Of a DNA stretch of 64,000 nt, positions 22,622 through 31,553 are shown piece after piece. A program made the translations under genes and the position numbers. Within the stretch, counting starts at the first letter, position 1; each line of letters begins with the position of its first letter. Source of the stretch: Asterionellopsis glacialis (taxonomy: Eukaryota; Bacillariophyta; Plagiogrammaphyceae; Rhaphoneidales; Asterionellopsidaceae); the NCBI GenBank assembly GCA_014885115.2, contig WKLE02000152.1:2338-66337 (forward strand). Reading direction: 5' to 3'. The notes under the pieces are model-generated. The model was not told the DNA's origin and did no database searches. It saw nothing but the letters and a program-made list of their open reading frames with translations.

Positions 22622-22756
22622 ACGAAGTCAGCAGTGGTGGAAGCTAAACACCCAGCAAGCAAGAAGGTAGCGCCAACAAAAGCCTCCGGTAATACCATAC
22701 ACAAAAAAAGTAGATACCGTAGTGCAGATGGAAAGAGAACCAGAAAGCGTTTCTAG
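21560..22756 (+). CDS. N6-adenine-methyltransferase-like protein with a polyglutamine tract
   Basis: 398 aa from the first true ATG. An earlier GTG at 21500 is in frame but unlikely to be used. The conserved core begins DYNDHFETPLVAYQDILP. MYDPYYCNGRTLQLL looks like the SAM-binding motif I strand. VFVTNPPYSQNHKERC carries the NPPY motif typical of amino-methyltransferases acting on adenine in DNA or RNA, and FFILIPNYVANKEYW follows. I know this arrangement only from uncharacterised eukaryotic proteins, so substrate and activity are inferred. Low-complexity inserts (Asn/Thr-rich near 21790-21870, Asn/Ser at 22185-22235) sit in predicted loops. The C-terminus has a tract of 29 glutamines and then basic clusters (KKKRR before it, KRTRKR at the end) that suggest nuclear location. 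Confidence 0.6.
22535..22621 (+). repeat. CAA/CAG repeat encoding 29 glutamines
   Basis: The 5' part is mainly CAGCAA hexamers and the 3' part is a pure CAG run, ending in CAA triplets. All triplets are in frame. The mixed-then-pure pattern suggests recent expansion of the CAG end, and length is probably variable between alleles. Confidence 0.9.
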
Positions 22757-23473
22757 CTTATGGAGGAGAAATTACTATCAAAAGATTCAAAGAAAAGGTA
22801 AGGGATTTCAGTGTATTCAAGTTCTACACAGGGACTGCTGTTGTGTATTTGGTTCTTGTGTACATTATACCGCTTGCTCGGACTCTGGCTGTGCCTCAAA
22901 TAAAACCAGGGCCTGCCGGCTAGTAGCGATGCGAAAATTAATTAGTCCTGCAAAGCGAATATATAGCCTCTTCGGACGCTGCGACTACACCACTGCCTAG
23001 CATTTACTTTATATGTATTGTTGCAACGGCGCGGGTTTACTTCAAACGTAGTTGCGATCATTTTTCTACTACTGTGTTTACTATAGTTTCAATCTTACAT
23101 TCATATTCTATTTTTTTGTCCCCTTGCATTCGTAGGCATTGCACATAATCGGGATCAACTTTAGTTCTGGCAATATGTGTTTTGGTCCTTTGAAGGAATT
23201 TCTAAGTTTATCAGCTTCCTGTTTTTAAAGATTCTGGTTTACCAATAAAATAAACAACACATGCCTTTATTTATTGTGAAGTGGTCACATGGATTCTCTT
23301 ACACCATAACATAATGTCCAATAGACTGGTATTTTACCATTCATACCTAGTTCAGCCAATTTTAATTTGTGTCCAGTTTATGCTGACAAGCACCACCGGT
23401 GATTAGTCAGACCTATACTTTTGTGTTTCGATAAGACCTGTTAATTCAAGTTCGATCAAGACTCAAGTAAAGT
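22757..23473. other. Intergenic region, nothing recognised
   Basis: This lies between the convergent ends of the methyltransferase-like and CRAL-TRIO genes. A 92-codon frame running from the end of the former to 23000 is Cys-rich with no recognisable domain, and I do not call it. No RNA gene was found. Confidence 0.4.
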
Positions 23474-25416
23474 CTACTTGGAACACTTGGTTGGAAAATG
23501 TGACTCCTCTTCCAGAATTAATCTCTGCTCAAGCCATGCGCTCATGTTAGATTGATATGTGCCACCAAGTGCTGGTGGTAGTCCCTTTCCCACTAACCCA
23601 TAAGATTCTAGTTGGCACAAAACATCAATCTCCTTTCCTTTGTGAATAGCGAACCTTCGTTTCATTCGTTGATTGAGAAAAAAACTAAGTGTGTCTAAAA
23701 GCATGCGTCCAAAAGCAGGGGGGTGACACATGTGCAAAGCTTGAGTTTTGATGGGCAAGCACTCTTGGACTGAAGTTGCTAACATTTCCGTAAGTTTTCT
23801 ATCAATTATTCTACCCATGCGAACAAACCGTAACAAGCCTATAAAGACAATTCCGTTCCTTTCGCAAGTTTCTTTTTCAAGCACAACATGGATCAGATAC
23901 CATAGAATGCGCACCTGTAAGGACAAATTCGCATATGCAATTAGGCAGAATAAATTAGCTCCATGGAAATCCGACTGGGAAAAACAAAGGTTCGCCTATC
24001 ATTCTAAACTCTAGATACATGGATTACTTACAAAGTCCAAACGAGAGTATTTGGTAATGTCCTCCAATTCCTTGTTACATATTATGACCGACCTTCCGTG
24101 GATATCATCAGGCAAAATTTGACAATACGTTGGAATCGAAATTAACGTATCAAGGGTTGCAGCCATGGTGCCCTGTAAAGTCATCGGTAGAAATGCCCGT
24201 CGCCCAAAAAGCTCTACTCGTTTTGTCCAATAGTTTGTTAATCGGGTTGCTGCCGCCTGCGCATATTTTGAATTACATGCTTGTTAGTTAGCAACAGAAT
24301 AGATAATAAAAATGTAAGCAAGCAATGAGATGACATACCTTTGAGTTATAATTTTCGCAACGAAGAAAACGGATTGGTCCACTTTCCTTTGTAACTACAT
24401 CCGGGCACTCCTTGAGAGCCTGTATGTATGCAGTTTTATTTTTTGCGGAGATATTCTGCAACTCTCTCTCGAGCTGCAGAGTGCCCATTTTTTTCATTTC
24501 GTCTGTTTCCTCTAAGGGATTAGTGTGTCCATATAGGTCGTCTAAAACATCTTGGTATTCCAAACGAGACGAAAGGTCACGACTTTCTCTTATAGCGCAA
24601 ACTGGTTGCCATGAGAGAGCATCTGCATCAGATTTAGCAATCATGATAGCAAAGTCCTTTTCAAATGTAAAGGTAGATACATGCGTGCAATAAAAGTAAA
24701 AAGATTGAAGATTAATTCACGATTAGCAGCTGAGCTGGGGGACACAGAGAGACGGTAATAGTTTAGGGGATGTACATGCATACCTTTGAAATCATTGTAA
24801 AGTTTTCCGATACCTTAGCTAGTTCTTTTGCATTTGCATCAGTATCGTTATATTGCATCACACGCATTGATGCTTGGGCACGTAATACGGCTTGGATTGC
24901 TTCTTGTTTTTGACGACTACGTTCTTTATCATGCTTCGAGCATACCTTCCGTTCCAACCCTCTTAATGAATGGCAATGTCGAGCCCAAAGATCAAGGTTC
25001 TGTTGTACTTTATTGTTGTTTTTGTCCAGATCACCACCTCTACTTTGTGTTACTTCTCTAATTCTTGATAACTTGGTAGTGGCAGAAACACGCTTGCAAA
25101 AACTCTGCTCAAGGAAAGCACCACGTTTTTGTCTTTTTGACTCCTTCGAAGCAAACCAGGCCATTGATATGATTGCTCTTATTTCTTCCATTGAATACCA
25201 CTGTAAGTCATGATCAGTGTTGGATATTTCAGCAAGTTTAGGAACGTATCCTATAACTTGCATTAGATCTTGGTCCAAGGGAGGAAATCGCACAGATTTG
25301 GTTTCATTTTTTCTATTTTTTCTATTTTTCGCTGTCTCGTCAAATCCTTCCTGCCCCCGATATTTTAATGCTTCTAGTGCCGATAGTTCTAGACCTTTTA
25401 TGCTGGAGGTGCACAT
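23474..25416 (-). CDS. CRAL-TRIO (Sec14-like) domain protein
   Basis: Four minus-strand exons, 25416-24784, 24656-24339, 24256-24032 and 23914-23474, all in phase 0, total 538 aa. Exon 1 encodes a divergent helical N-terminus. Exon 2 ends in RFLRCENYNSK and exon 3 starts AAATRLTNYWTKRVELFG, so the join recreates the CRAL-TRIO N-terminal motif (FLR...YW..R...FG). PDDIHGRSVIICNKE follows. Exon 4 gives ERNGIVFIGLL, QALHMCHPPAFGRMLLDTLSFFLNQRM and LGGTYQSNMSAWLEQR, matching the lipid-binding lobe and its floor helix. The family binds phosphatidylinositol, tocopherol or other lipids and shuttles or senses them at membranes. The ligand is unknown. The phase-0 introns and restored motifs support the hand-built model. 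Confidence 0.82.
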
Positions 25417-25658
25417 GGTGTTGGTTCAAAAACAAGCCCTAGTCTCCAAAGTCCAAGTATAGCGTCGAGAATACTGTAAATTAAATAGCTGTTTGATCTT
25501 TGTTGTGTGGGTGTAAGCAATAACTTTCGGCAAGAAAACCAGACCAAGAAACCCTCCTAAACACGGGTGTCTCTTCATTCAGAAAAAAAGGATGGTTTCT
25601 TTGATTCCTGACCTCTCTTGACGGCTTCTTTGTGCTGTTTATGGTGTTTAGAAGTGAA

Positions 25659-25736
25659 CCTGGTGTAGCGCATTGGGTAGTGCAGCCAGAGAGCGAAAGA
25701 CTAACACCAGGAGATGGGTGGAGACCTTGTGGGTCT
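25659..25736 (+). other. tRNA-like block (A-box and B-box matches), possible tRNA relic or SINE head
   Basis: TAGCGCATTGG (25666-25676) fits the Pol III A-box consensus TRGCNNAGTGG at 10 of 11 positions, and GCGC/GTGC around it can form a D-stem with an 8-nt GG-containing loop. At tRNA-like spacing, GGGTGGAGACC (25716-25726) matches GGTTCGANNCC at 9 of 11. Acceptor, anticodon and T stems do not pair well, so this is not an intact tRNA. Confidence 0.35.
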
Positions 25737-26320
25737 AATGCAAGACACCTCTGTATTTATTACCTTAACATCCTATCGTACTAACGCTAGAGGTCTCTAG
25801 AGAGAACTACCAGTATTATATTAATAAATATCGTGGCGTGATGGTGTTTCTTTGTACGTGGATGTAGAGACATTTTGGAGTGAAGTGAATGACTTGCCTT
25901 TACACTACATAACACGTTGCTGTTGTAAATTAATCTGATACTGATTATCATCGTCCATTTGTCTACCTTACATTATTTTTCTGTATTGTTCTTGTTATAA
26001 TATATGCCAGGTACATATGGTAACAAATAACTGGCAAGTAGAGATACTATAGTTAATTAAATGAAGGTAACTACTGACGTACATAGTACATAAACTCTAC
26101 ATATTATTTTTCGTTGAAAGGTACGCGAAGATACTCATCCACAAAATCTCTGTCACGCAGTTCCCCGAAATAAAGAACGGAAGCAGTAGCAGAACGAAGA
26201 TTTGAAGATGCCTTTTTTTCTTCGTAATGAGATTTTATCCTGCATGCATTTTGGTGTACTATAGTTACTGTATATTTCGCATACGTACTATTATTTATTT
26301 GGTAAGTCCATGTTATTTTG

Positions 26321-26342
26321 GTCCTACGGCCCTCCGTAGGAC
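26321..26342. repeat. Perfect 9-bp inverted repeat (hairpin)
   Basis: GTCCTACGG and CCGTAGGAC are separated by CCCT. The arms contain the GTAGGAC word that accompanies TACCNGGTA elsewhere in the window. Confidence 0.8.
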
Positions 26343-26351
26343 TCTATTCCT

Positions 26352-26691
26352 TACCTGGTAGAGGCGGTAAACCAACTTAGCTTCAAGGTAGCGAAGGTGT
26401 GACTATAATTTTTTTTCAGCAATGACCAGTACTGGTCCATGTACAGAAATGACCTCTCCCAGTACAGGTATTTATTCATACCTTTACCCAGGTACAGTTG
26501 AAACAGTAGTAATGTCTCTGATTTTCATAGTCTACCAGGTAGGACCATAGATTAAAAGGGAAAACCAATACTGTAATGTACCAGGTCGTAGTTGTCTTAC
26601 CAAGCACGTATAGACAGTCAGTTGTACTTAAGTTGCTCAACGTACTGTATGTACCTGGTAAATGTAAAGTTTCATATACCTGTACCTGGTA
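26352..26691. promoter_or_regulatory. Cluster of four TACCWGGTA elements
   Basis: Exact copies at 26352, 26534, 26652 and 26683 within 340 bp. The 9-mer is palindromic apart from its centre. Eight further TACCNGGTA copies in the window also lie upstream of gene starts: 5081, 7006, 15262, 15294, 43860, 50172, 57045 and 57132. Confidence 0.55.
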
Positions 26692-26966
26692 TGTAACTTT
26701 TGTATGTTTTGGTAGGACCTACTGTCTGTAGTTACTCGTATTGCTTACAACAATCTTGTACAGGTACCGATGCTGTGTTTTTCACTGACGACCAGCGAAA
26801 ATTATATGAAGAATAAGGTTTTTCAATGATTATTATAAATTCACCATAATAAGCTCGTTATTTGAAATCAACATACATTTAGAATGATTATTAATTTATA
26901 CGCAATGAAGTCACGAGCTCTTTTAAGTACTAAGTACTACAAAGTACTCCTTTAAAAAATAACTCC

Positions 26967-29060
26967 ATGCATCATTATTTTATCGAGAACAGCCCACACC
27001 AAGCCAACATCATCTTCCATGGCATCTCTCTGTTTCACAATAAGTCAACCATGGGATCGCTTCAGCACAGATGTTTCTATCTTGTTGCAACTTTATTATC
27101 TACCCCAATATCTTTCTACACGTCATATGCATTCCCAGTTCTAGCAATACAATTCTCTTCAAAAAACAATAGACAGAAATGTTCTAGCAGGGAATACCAA
27201 AATATAATTCGAGATTGTACTTTACCAATAATGAAGAAAAAATGTAATGCTGCAAGTTGTCGCCACCATGGTTTTTGTCGTTCTCTTGGATCCAACAGTA
27301 ATGATTCTGACCAGGAATATGAAGGGATAGGACAGGATGAAGATGCTAATAGTGATATTGGTGACGTTTTGTCTGGTGAAGAGGTTGTTCTTGCATGTCG
27401 TACCTACTTACAACGGAAACATCGATTTGAAAATGGATGGACGGAACAGCAACGACGTAAAGAACTTGAAAAGCAAGTATCGGCCACAAGAAAAGATTCG
27501 TCATTTTCCGGGTCAATCGGTTATTTTTGGGAAAATATTGCAGAACTGAAACAATTTCATGATCGTAATGACGAAGACACACTTAATAGTAGTGACTCTT
27601 TGTCATCATCGTCACCCTCTGCAGAAGAACAAGACAATGACAATGATCTTTCAAATAATAATAATGTTGTCCAAATTGCCAGGATGGATAATAGTGGAGA
27701 TTTGAGTCAAGGCGCAGATGATACCACAACAAAATATCTATATTATGATGGGAATTCCAACGATGACATGTTATTGGAACACGATGAACAATATGGGACA
27801 GGAGATGGTGATGCTATCATAACAAGTGATAGTGTCATCATGGGTGAAGGTGAATTCACAGGATTTCCAGTATTCCCGTCACAGGAACGTTTAAATAGGT
27901 CGAATGCTGCCAAGAAGAAGTGGAATGATCCTGAATGGAAAGCCATGTGGTATGAAAGACGTTGGGGTTCATCAGCAAGACATCGACAAAAACAACGGCA
28001 ACAACAGAATGGCGAAGGGAATGACAATTATTATAGCACTAGCAACAACGACCGAAAGACCAAGGACTATATGAATCCAAATCATTATAGCTATCGAGGT
28101 GGTTCTTTTTTTCCTTCACCTTCTTCCACAAATGGTTTAAAAGATCCTCCACCAACCTCCAAGGAAGAAAAAAAGAAACAGAAAATTTTAGAAGATAAAA
28201 TTCGATCTGTACCCCCTGAATTATTAGAATCACCAATGCTGGCAAGTATGACTGAAGAAGAAATCTCATCAGCTATAGAATCATACATATCAGCTAATCG
28301 TAAACGACGACAAAAGAAGATTCAAAATCCATATGGTAGAGGTATCATTACAACTGGTGATAATGATGCCACTACAATGAACAGTAATGACGACAACGAC
28401 GACGGCACACCACTACCAACAACTTTAGCCTTACTACGTACACAGAAGCAACAATTGCAACAACAGCAGCAGAAGCAAAATAAAAAACAAATCGGAAAAG
28501 AAAATACGCCTCAAGCAAAACGGATACCACGAGATGCCCTTTTGACAGAATCACCTGATGTCATGAAGAAAGCACAGCAAAAACGATCTGAACGTGCCAA
28601 GAAGGCATATCAAACACGCTTATTAAATCAAGAACAAAGAAGGCGTAAGAATGGATTTGCTCAAACGGAACAAGAATCTGATAATCATCTCGAACAGCAA
28701 GAACATCCACAACCACCTCGAAGGAGAATTGTACCCAGTGCTCAAACACCCCGTGATGCCTTGATTCGTATAAAGGCAGCTTTAGACGATAATAATTTAC
28801 CATCTGTAGATGATATACAACTTATTCTACAACCAATGAAGTTACATCTTCGAAAAGAAATATTCCGTCGGATACTTTTAGAACATTTCAATTTACGAGG
28901 TAAATGTGTTCCCAAATCACTCTTACGCAATGACGATGAAAAGGAAGATGATAGTGGTGATGATAAAATATTTATCACCGACTGTACTATAGAACAATTA
29001 GGTGCCTTCGTATTGTACAAGATGAATGAGAAGGCAACAGACAGTACACGTGTTGTTTGA
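26967..29060 (+). CDS. Predicted plastid protein with NUMOD3-like motifs, function unknown
   Basis: 697 aa from the first ATG. The second in-frame ATG (27051, context ACCATGG) directly starts a signal peptide ending TSYAFPV, the diatom plastid cleavage pattern, so it may be the real start (669 aa). The mature part is acidic and Ser/Asp/Asn-rich. SNAAKKKWNDPEWKAMW, near residue 310, resembles the helix-turn NUMOD3 motif found next to homing-endonuclease catalytic domains and in some plastid proteins. A related basic element (KKAQQKRSERAKKAYQTR) lies near residue 533. A conserved-looking C-terminus reads DDIQLILQPMKLHLRKEIFRRILLEHFNLRGKCVP. NUMOD-like motifs bind DNA, so a plastid nucleic-acid-binding role is possible but inferred. 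No catalytic domain is seen. Confidence 0.65.
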   Translation: MHHYFIENSPHQANIIFHGISLFHNKSTMGSLQHRCFYLVATLLSTPISFYTSYAFPVLAIQFSSKNNRQKCSSREYQNIIRDCTLPIMKKKCNAASCRHHGFCRSLGSNSNDSDQEYEGIGQDEDANSDIGDVLSGEEVVLACRTYLQRKHRFENGWTEQQRRKELEKQVSATRKDSSFSGSIGYFWENIAELKQFHDRNDEDTLNSSDSLSSSSPSAEEQDNDNDLSNNNNVVQIARMDNSGDLSQGADDTTTKYLYYDGNSNDDMLLEHDEQYGTGDGDAIITSDSVIMGEGEFTGFPVFPSQERLNRSNAAKKKWNDPEWKAMWYERRWGSSARHRQKQRQQQNGEGNDNYYSTSNNDRKTKDYMNPNHYSYRGGSFFPSPSSTNGLKDPPPTSKEEKKKQKILEDKIRSVPPELLESPMLASMTEEEISSAIESYISANRKRRQKKIQNPYGRGIITTGDNDATTMNSNDDNDDGTPLPTTLALLRTQKQQLQQQQQKQNKKQIGKENTPQAKRIPRDALLTESPDVMKKAQQKRSERAKKAYQTRLLNQEQRRRKNGFAQTEQESDNHLEQQEHPQPPRRRIVPSAQTPRDALIRIKAALDDNNLPSVDDIQLILQPMKLHLRKEIFRRILLEHFNLRGKCVPKSLLRNDDEKEDDSGDDKIFITDCTIEQLGAFVLYKMNEKATDSTRVV

Positions 29061-29233
29061 CAGAAGTGTTATTTTTTGACACGTGTTCTGTATGCGATAC
29101 TGACCGTTAGCTACTTTTAAGATTATCCATTGCATACATGCACTTGGCATTGACAATTGGTATAGTTTAATAAAACATTTTTTTTAATAACTTAACCCGA
29201 TCCTACGTCTATTATTCGCATTTTGTGTGACCC

Positions 29234-30778
29234 TTACCTTTCCCAAGAATTCTTATCGAAACCCATTTGACAGCAACCTTCATATCCAAATCTATTATAA
29301 ATAAACTTCTCTGGACCATTCTCAACAAAATCCACGAGGTCTTTGTCAAAATATGCACTGCATGCAGCATGATGATATAATTGGTTAGACTGTAATGGAT
29401 CGTCCTTAGTTTGGGATTTACGCAAAACTGTCATGGAGAGGGACTCGTCGTCGTTTTGGGCTTGTTTTTTTTCAACTGCTTCTTCCAATAATGCCTTGAC
29501 CGAGGGTGTATTCCAATTTACTTGTCCACCTTGAACTTCATACTTTCGAAGACAACCTACAAGTGATGATTGAAAATCTTCGATGAATACAAAACAATCA
29601 ACCCTCATGGGTCTTCCGTAGCTGTTTCGAAAGCGTTCACCAATGACTCCGTGTACCTTGGGATGATGCATCCATTGGCGAAAGTTTTTTACATCATTTG
29701 TAGAGTTGTAGTATGGTGCGTCCTGACCCAAAAATTCTTGTGCCTCCTGAAATCCACGTATTGATGGGCCACTGGATTCCCATGACCACAGAGACACATA
29801 ATGACTACAGGGTTCGCGCACAGATCCAATAATAAATCCTTGCTTACGAACGTCAATCGTTTGAGCTGGTGCATCTTCCCGAACATGAACGAAATAGTCA
29901 TCCACTGTACCTTCCCTTCGATCTTGAATAATACTATCAAAGTTAAAGTTACTTGCATTTTGTGAAGTCGCAATCACAATTTCACGCTTCTTCATGGCTC
30001 GAAAGATGGCTAGCATAGATTCACCTCCTACTTTGGGATTTTGGTTGAATATAAGAAGAGGACGAGAACCAAATTTGCTCTTGTCGTTGCTTTGTACAAT
30101 GGTATGGTTATGTTCGATGTTGTACAAGTCATCAAATTCTTGTAAAAGGTGCTGAATTTCTTTTTTGGAAGCCTCATCAACTCGTGACTGATTAATTTGT
30201 GTTACGAGTACTATACCTACTACAACAAGGACGAGAATGAAACACATCCTTGAATAGCAGCCAACCACATTGGCGTAGTGAACTGCTGATGTTGAAGAAG
30301 AATAATTTTCCTCATTGATCAAGGGAACATCCTCCTCCTCATCATTGTCAACGCCATGGTCCTTGTTGATGAGAAAAATATGAGGTCTTCTTGTGTTATT
30401 TTCAAACGAAATTTCTTCTTCCACGGACGACCTTCCAACAGTAATCTGTTTTAAATGAGATGATATAGATATATTGGCTGATCGTTGAAGCAATGCATCT
30501 ATAGCATCCGTCATTTTATTAAATTTGTCCTTGACACGACCTTTTCGATAATTCGCCTTTTTATTGCCTTTCTTTTTCGTTTCATTTGTTTCTTTTGCGC
30601 TACCGTTTTCAATCACATAAATGCTTCGATTATGTTCTTCTATCTGTTGCTTATTACTTTTCTTGGGTGTTTTTTTTTTCTTGTTTTGAGTCATTTTGCT
30701 ATTAATAGTAGTATCATCCACACGACGAGAGGATTTTGATTCTTCTTTAGGTTGTCTTTTTTTGGTACTATCGGTCAT
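29234..30778 (-). CDS. Type II membrane sulfotransferase-like protein
   Basis: 514 aa from the ATG at 30778; an upstream TTG extends the frame but is not preferred. A long basic cytosolic N-terminus precedes one transmembrane helix (MCFILVLVVVGIVLV, about residues 175-195), then a lumenal domain, the topology of Golgi enzymes. NQNPKVGGESMLAIF fits the 5'-phosphosulfate loop of PAPS-dependent sulfotransferases (usually PKTGTTS or PKVGGTS). GFIIGSVREPCSHYVSLWSW fits the 3'-phosphate-binding segment (VREP..R..S), though His replaces the usual Arg. Several Cys in the C-terminus may form disulfides. I infer sulfation of glycans or proteins, with acceptor unknown. The stop is 173 bp from the convergent plastid gene. 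Confidence 0.65.
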   Translation of the reverse strand: MTDSTKKRQPKEESKSSRRVDDTTINSKMTQNKKKKTPKKSNKQQIEEHNRSIYVIENGSAKETNETKKKGNKKANYRKGRVKDKFNKMTDAIDALLQRSANISISSHLKQITVGRSSVEEEISFENNTRRPHIFLINKDHGVDNDEEEDVPLINEENYSSSTSAVHYANVVGCYSRMCFILVLVVVGIVLVTQINQSRVDEASKKEIQHLLQEFDDLYNIEHNHTIVQSNDKSKFGSRPLLIFNQNPKVGGESMLAIFRAMKKREIVIATSQNASNFNFDSIIQDRREGTVDDYFVHVREDAPAQTIDVRKQGFIIGSVREPCSHYVSLWSWESSGPSIRGFQEAQEFLGQDAPYYNSTNDVKNFRQWMHHPKVHGVIGERFRNSYGRPMRVDCFVFIEDFQSSLVGCLRKYEVQGGQVNWNTPSVKALLEEAVEKKQAQNDDESLSMTVLRKSQTKDDPLQSNQLYHHAACSAYFDKDLVDFVENGPEKFIYNRFGYEGCCQMGFDKNSWER

Positions 30779-31553
30779 CTTTATTAGTAGTAGTGTTGTT
30801 GTTGTTGACAAAAAACCAAACAGAGGCGTTGCAATACACAAGACAAGTTACTATGCGAGGCGAAGAATGTGATGAGTGAATGTAATTACTGTAGTTTGCT
30901 CTCTTTTTTTGTAATGGGGAGGTTCTTTCTGTCTCTGTTGTCGTTCTTGTGGCAAGGTTACATCGAGCTCTTCTCTTTTTCGCGATGAAAGATCGCTAAC
31001 CCGAACTAGAGGGTCCTAAGTAAAGCTTGGCTTGCGCTCCGATAAGAATTCTACATACTTTTCACTAACTCTACATTTTTGGATATCGTACTTTCAGCGA
31101 GCTTACGCAGTATCAGATATGAAAGATTCATACGGTCTAATAATCCCAGTATAGATTACGGTAGGCAGGACTCCTGCCACCGGACAGTCATTCCCTCGAA
31201 TGTCCATCTGTCTGCGATTGCTCCGCATGGCCTACGCGCACGATCGCCAGTCACACTAAACTGAGGTCTGTTCATCCTTCCGTTTTCGTCGCGCGTGCTT
31301 TGGAGAAATGTTTTTGTTGCTCCGAGCTTTGCTGCCCAGTGATGACTGACTGGACTACTTACTTACTTGTCTTGTGCTCACTCAGCTCTGTCAGAACCAG
31401 CAAAAACCCAAGAAAATTTCCATGAAAAAGTCAATCCCAACCGAGAGCACTTTGGAAAATCTGTTCCTTGGCACTGACACAGGACACACACAACTTGTCA
31501 AGATTGTTTTAGAAACAAGATTTGCATCATCAAAACAACATACATACTACAAA
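30779..31553. promoter_or_regulatory. Divergent upstream region of the sulfotransferase-like and RPOT genes
   Basis: 775 bp between divergent ATGs. A perfect inverted repeat GGCAGGA-C-TCCTGCC lies at 31164-31178. Stop-free sequence continues upstream of the chosen RPOT ATG to about 31374, including an in-frame ATG at 31422, so the RPOT start is not fully settled. No other gene is seen. Confidence 0.4.

Larger units (their letters stand above)
25417..26966. promoter_or_regulatory. 1.55-kb divergent gene-free region dense in palindromic motifs
   Basis: No coding frame is credible. TACCTGGTA or its complement occurs at 26352-26360, 26534-26542, 26652-26660 and 26683-26691, with near matches at 26485-26494 and 26579-26587. 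A 9-bp perfect hairpin with 4-nt loop lies at 26321-26342 and a 14-bp perfect palindrome, GACCAGTACTGGTC, at 26424-26437. A tRNA-like block lies at 25659-25736. The motif cluster is 276-615 bp upstream of the plastid-protein gene, which suggests an upstream control region. Function is not shown. Confidence 0.5.

Noticed and set aside
22722..23000. 92-codon Cys-rich frame at the end of the methyltransferase-like gene
   Set aside because: It overlaps the end of a well-supported gene in another frame and matches nothing known.
26345..26420. Possible U1 snRNA: CTTACCTGG followed by AT-rich Sm-like sequence
   Set aside because: The 5' U1 word is shared by the TACCTGGTA motif found at many sites. 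The Sm-like T-run is far too close and no U1 stem-loops can be drawn.
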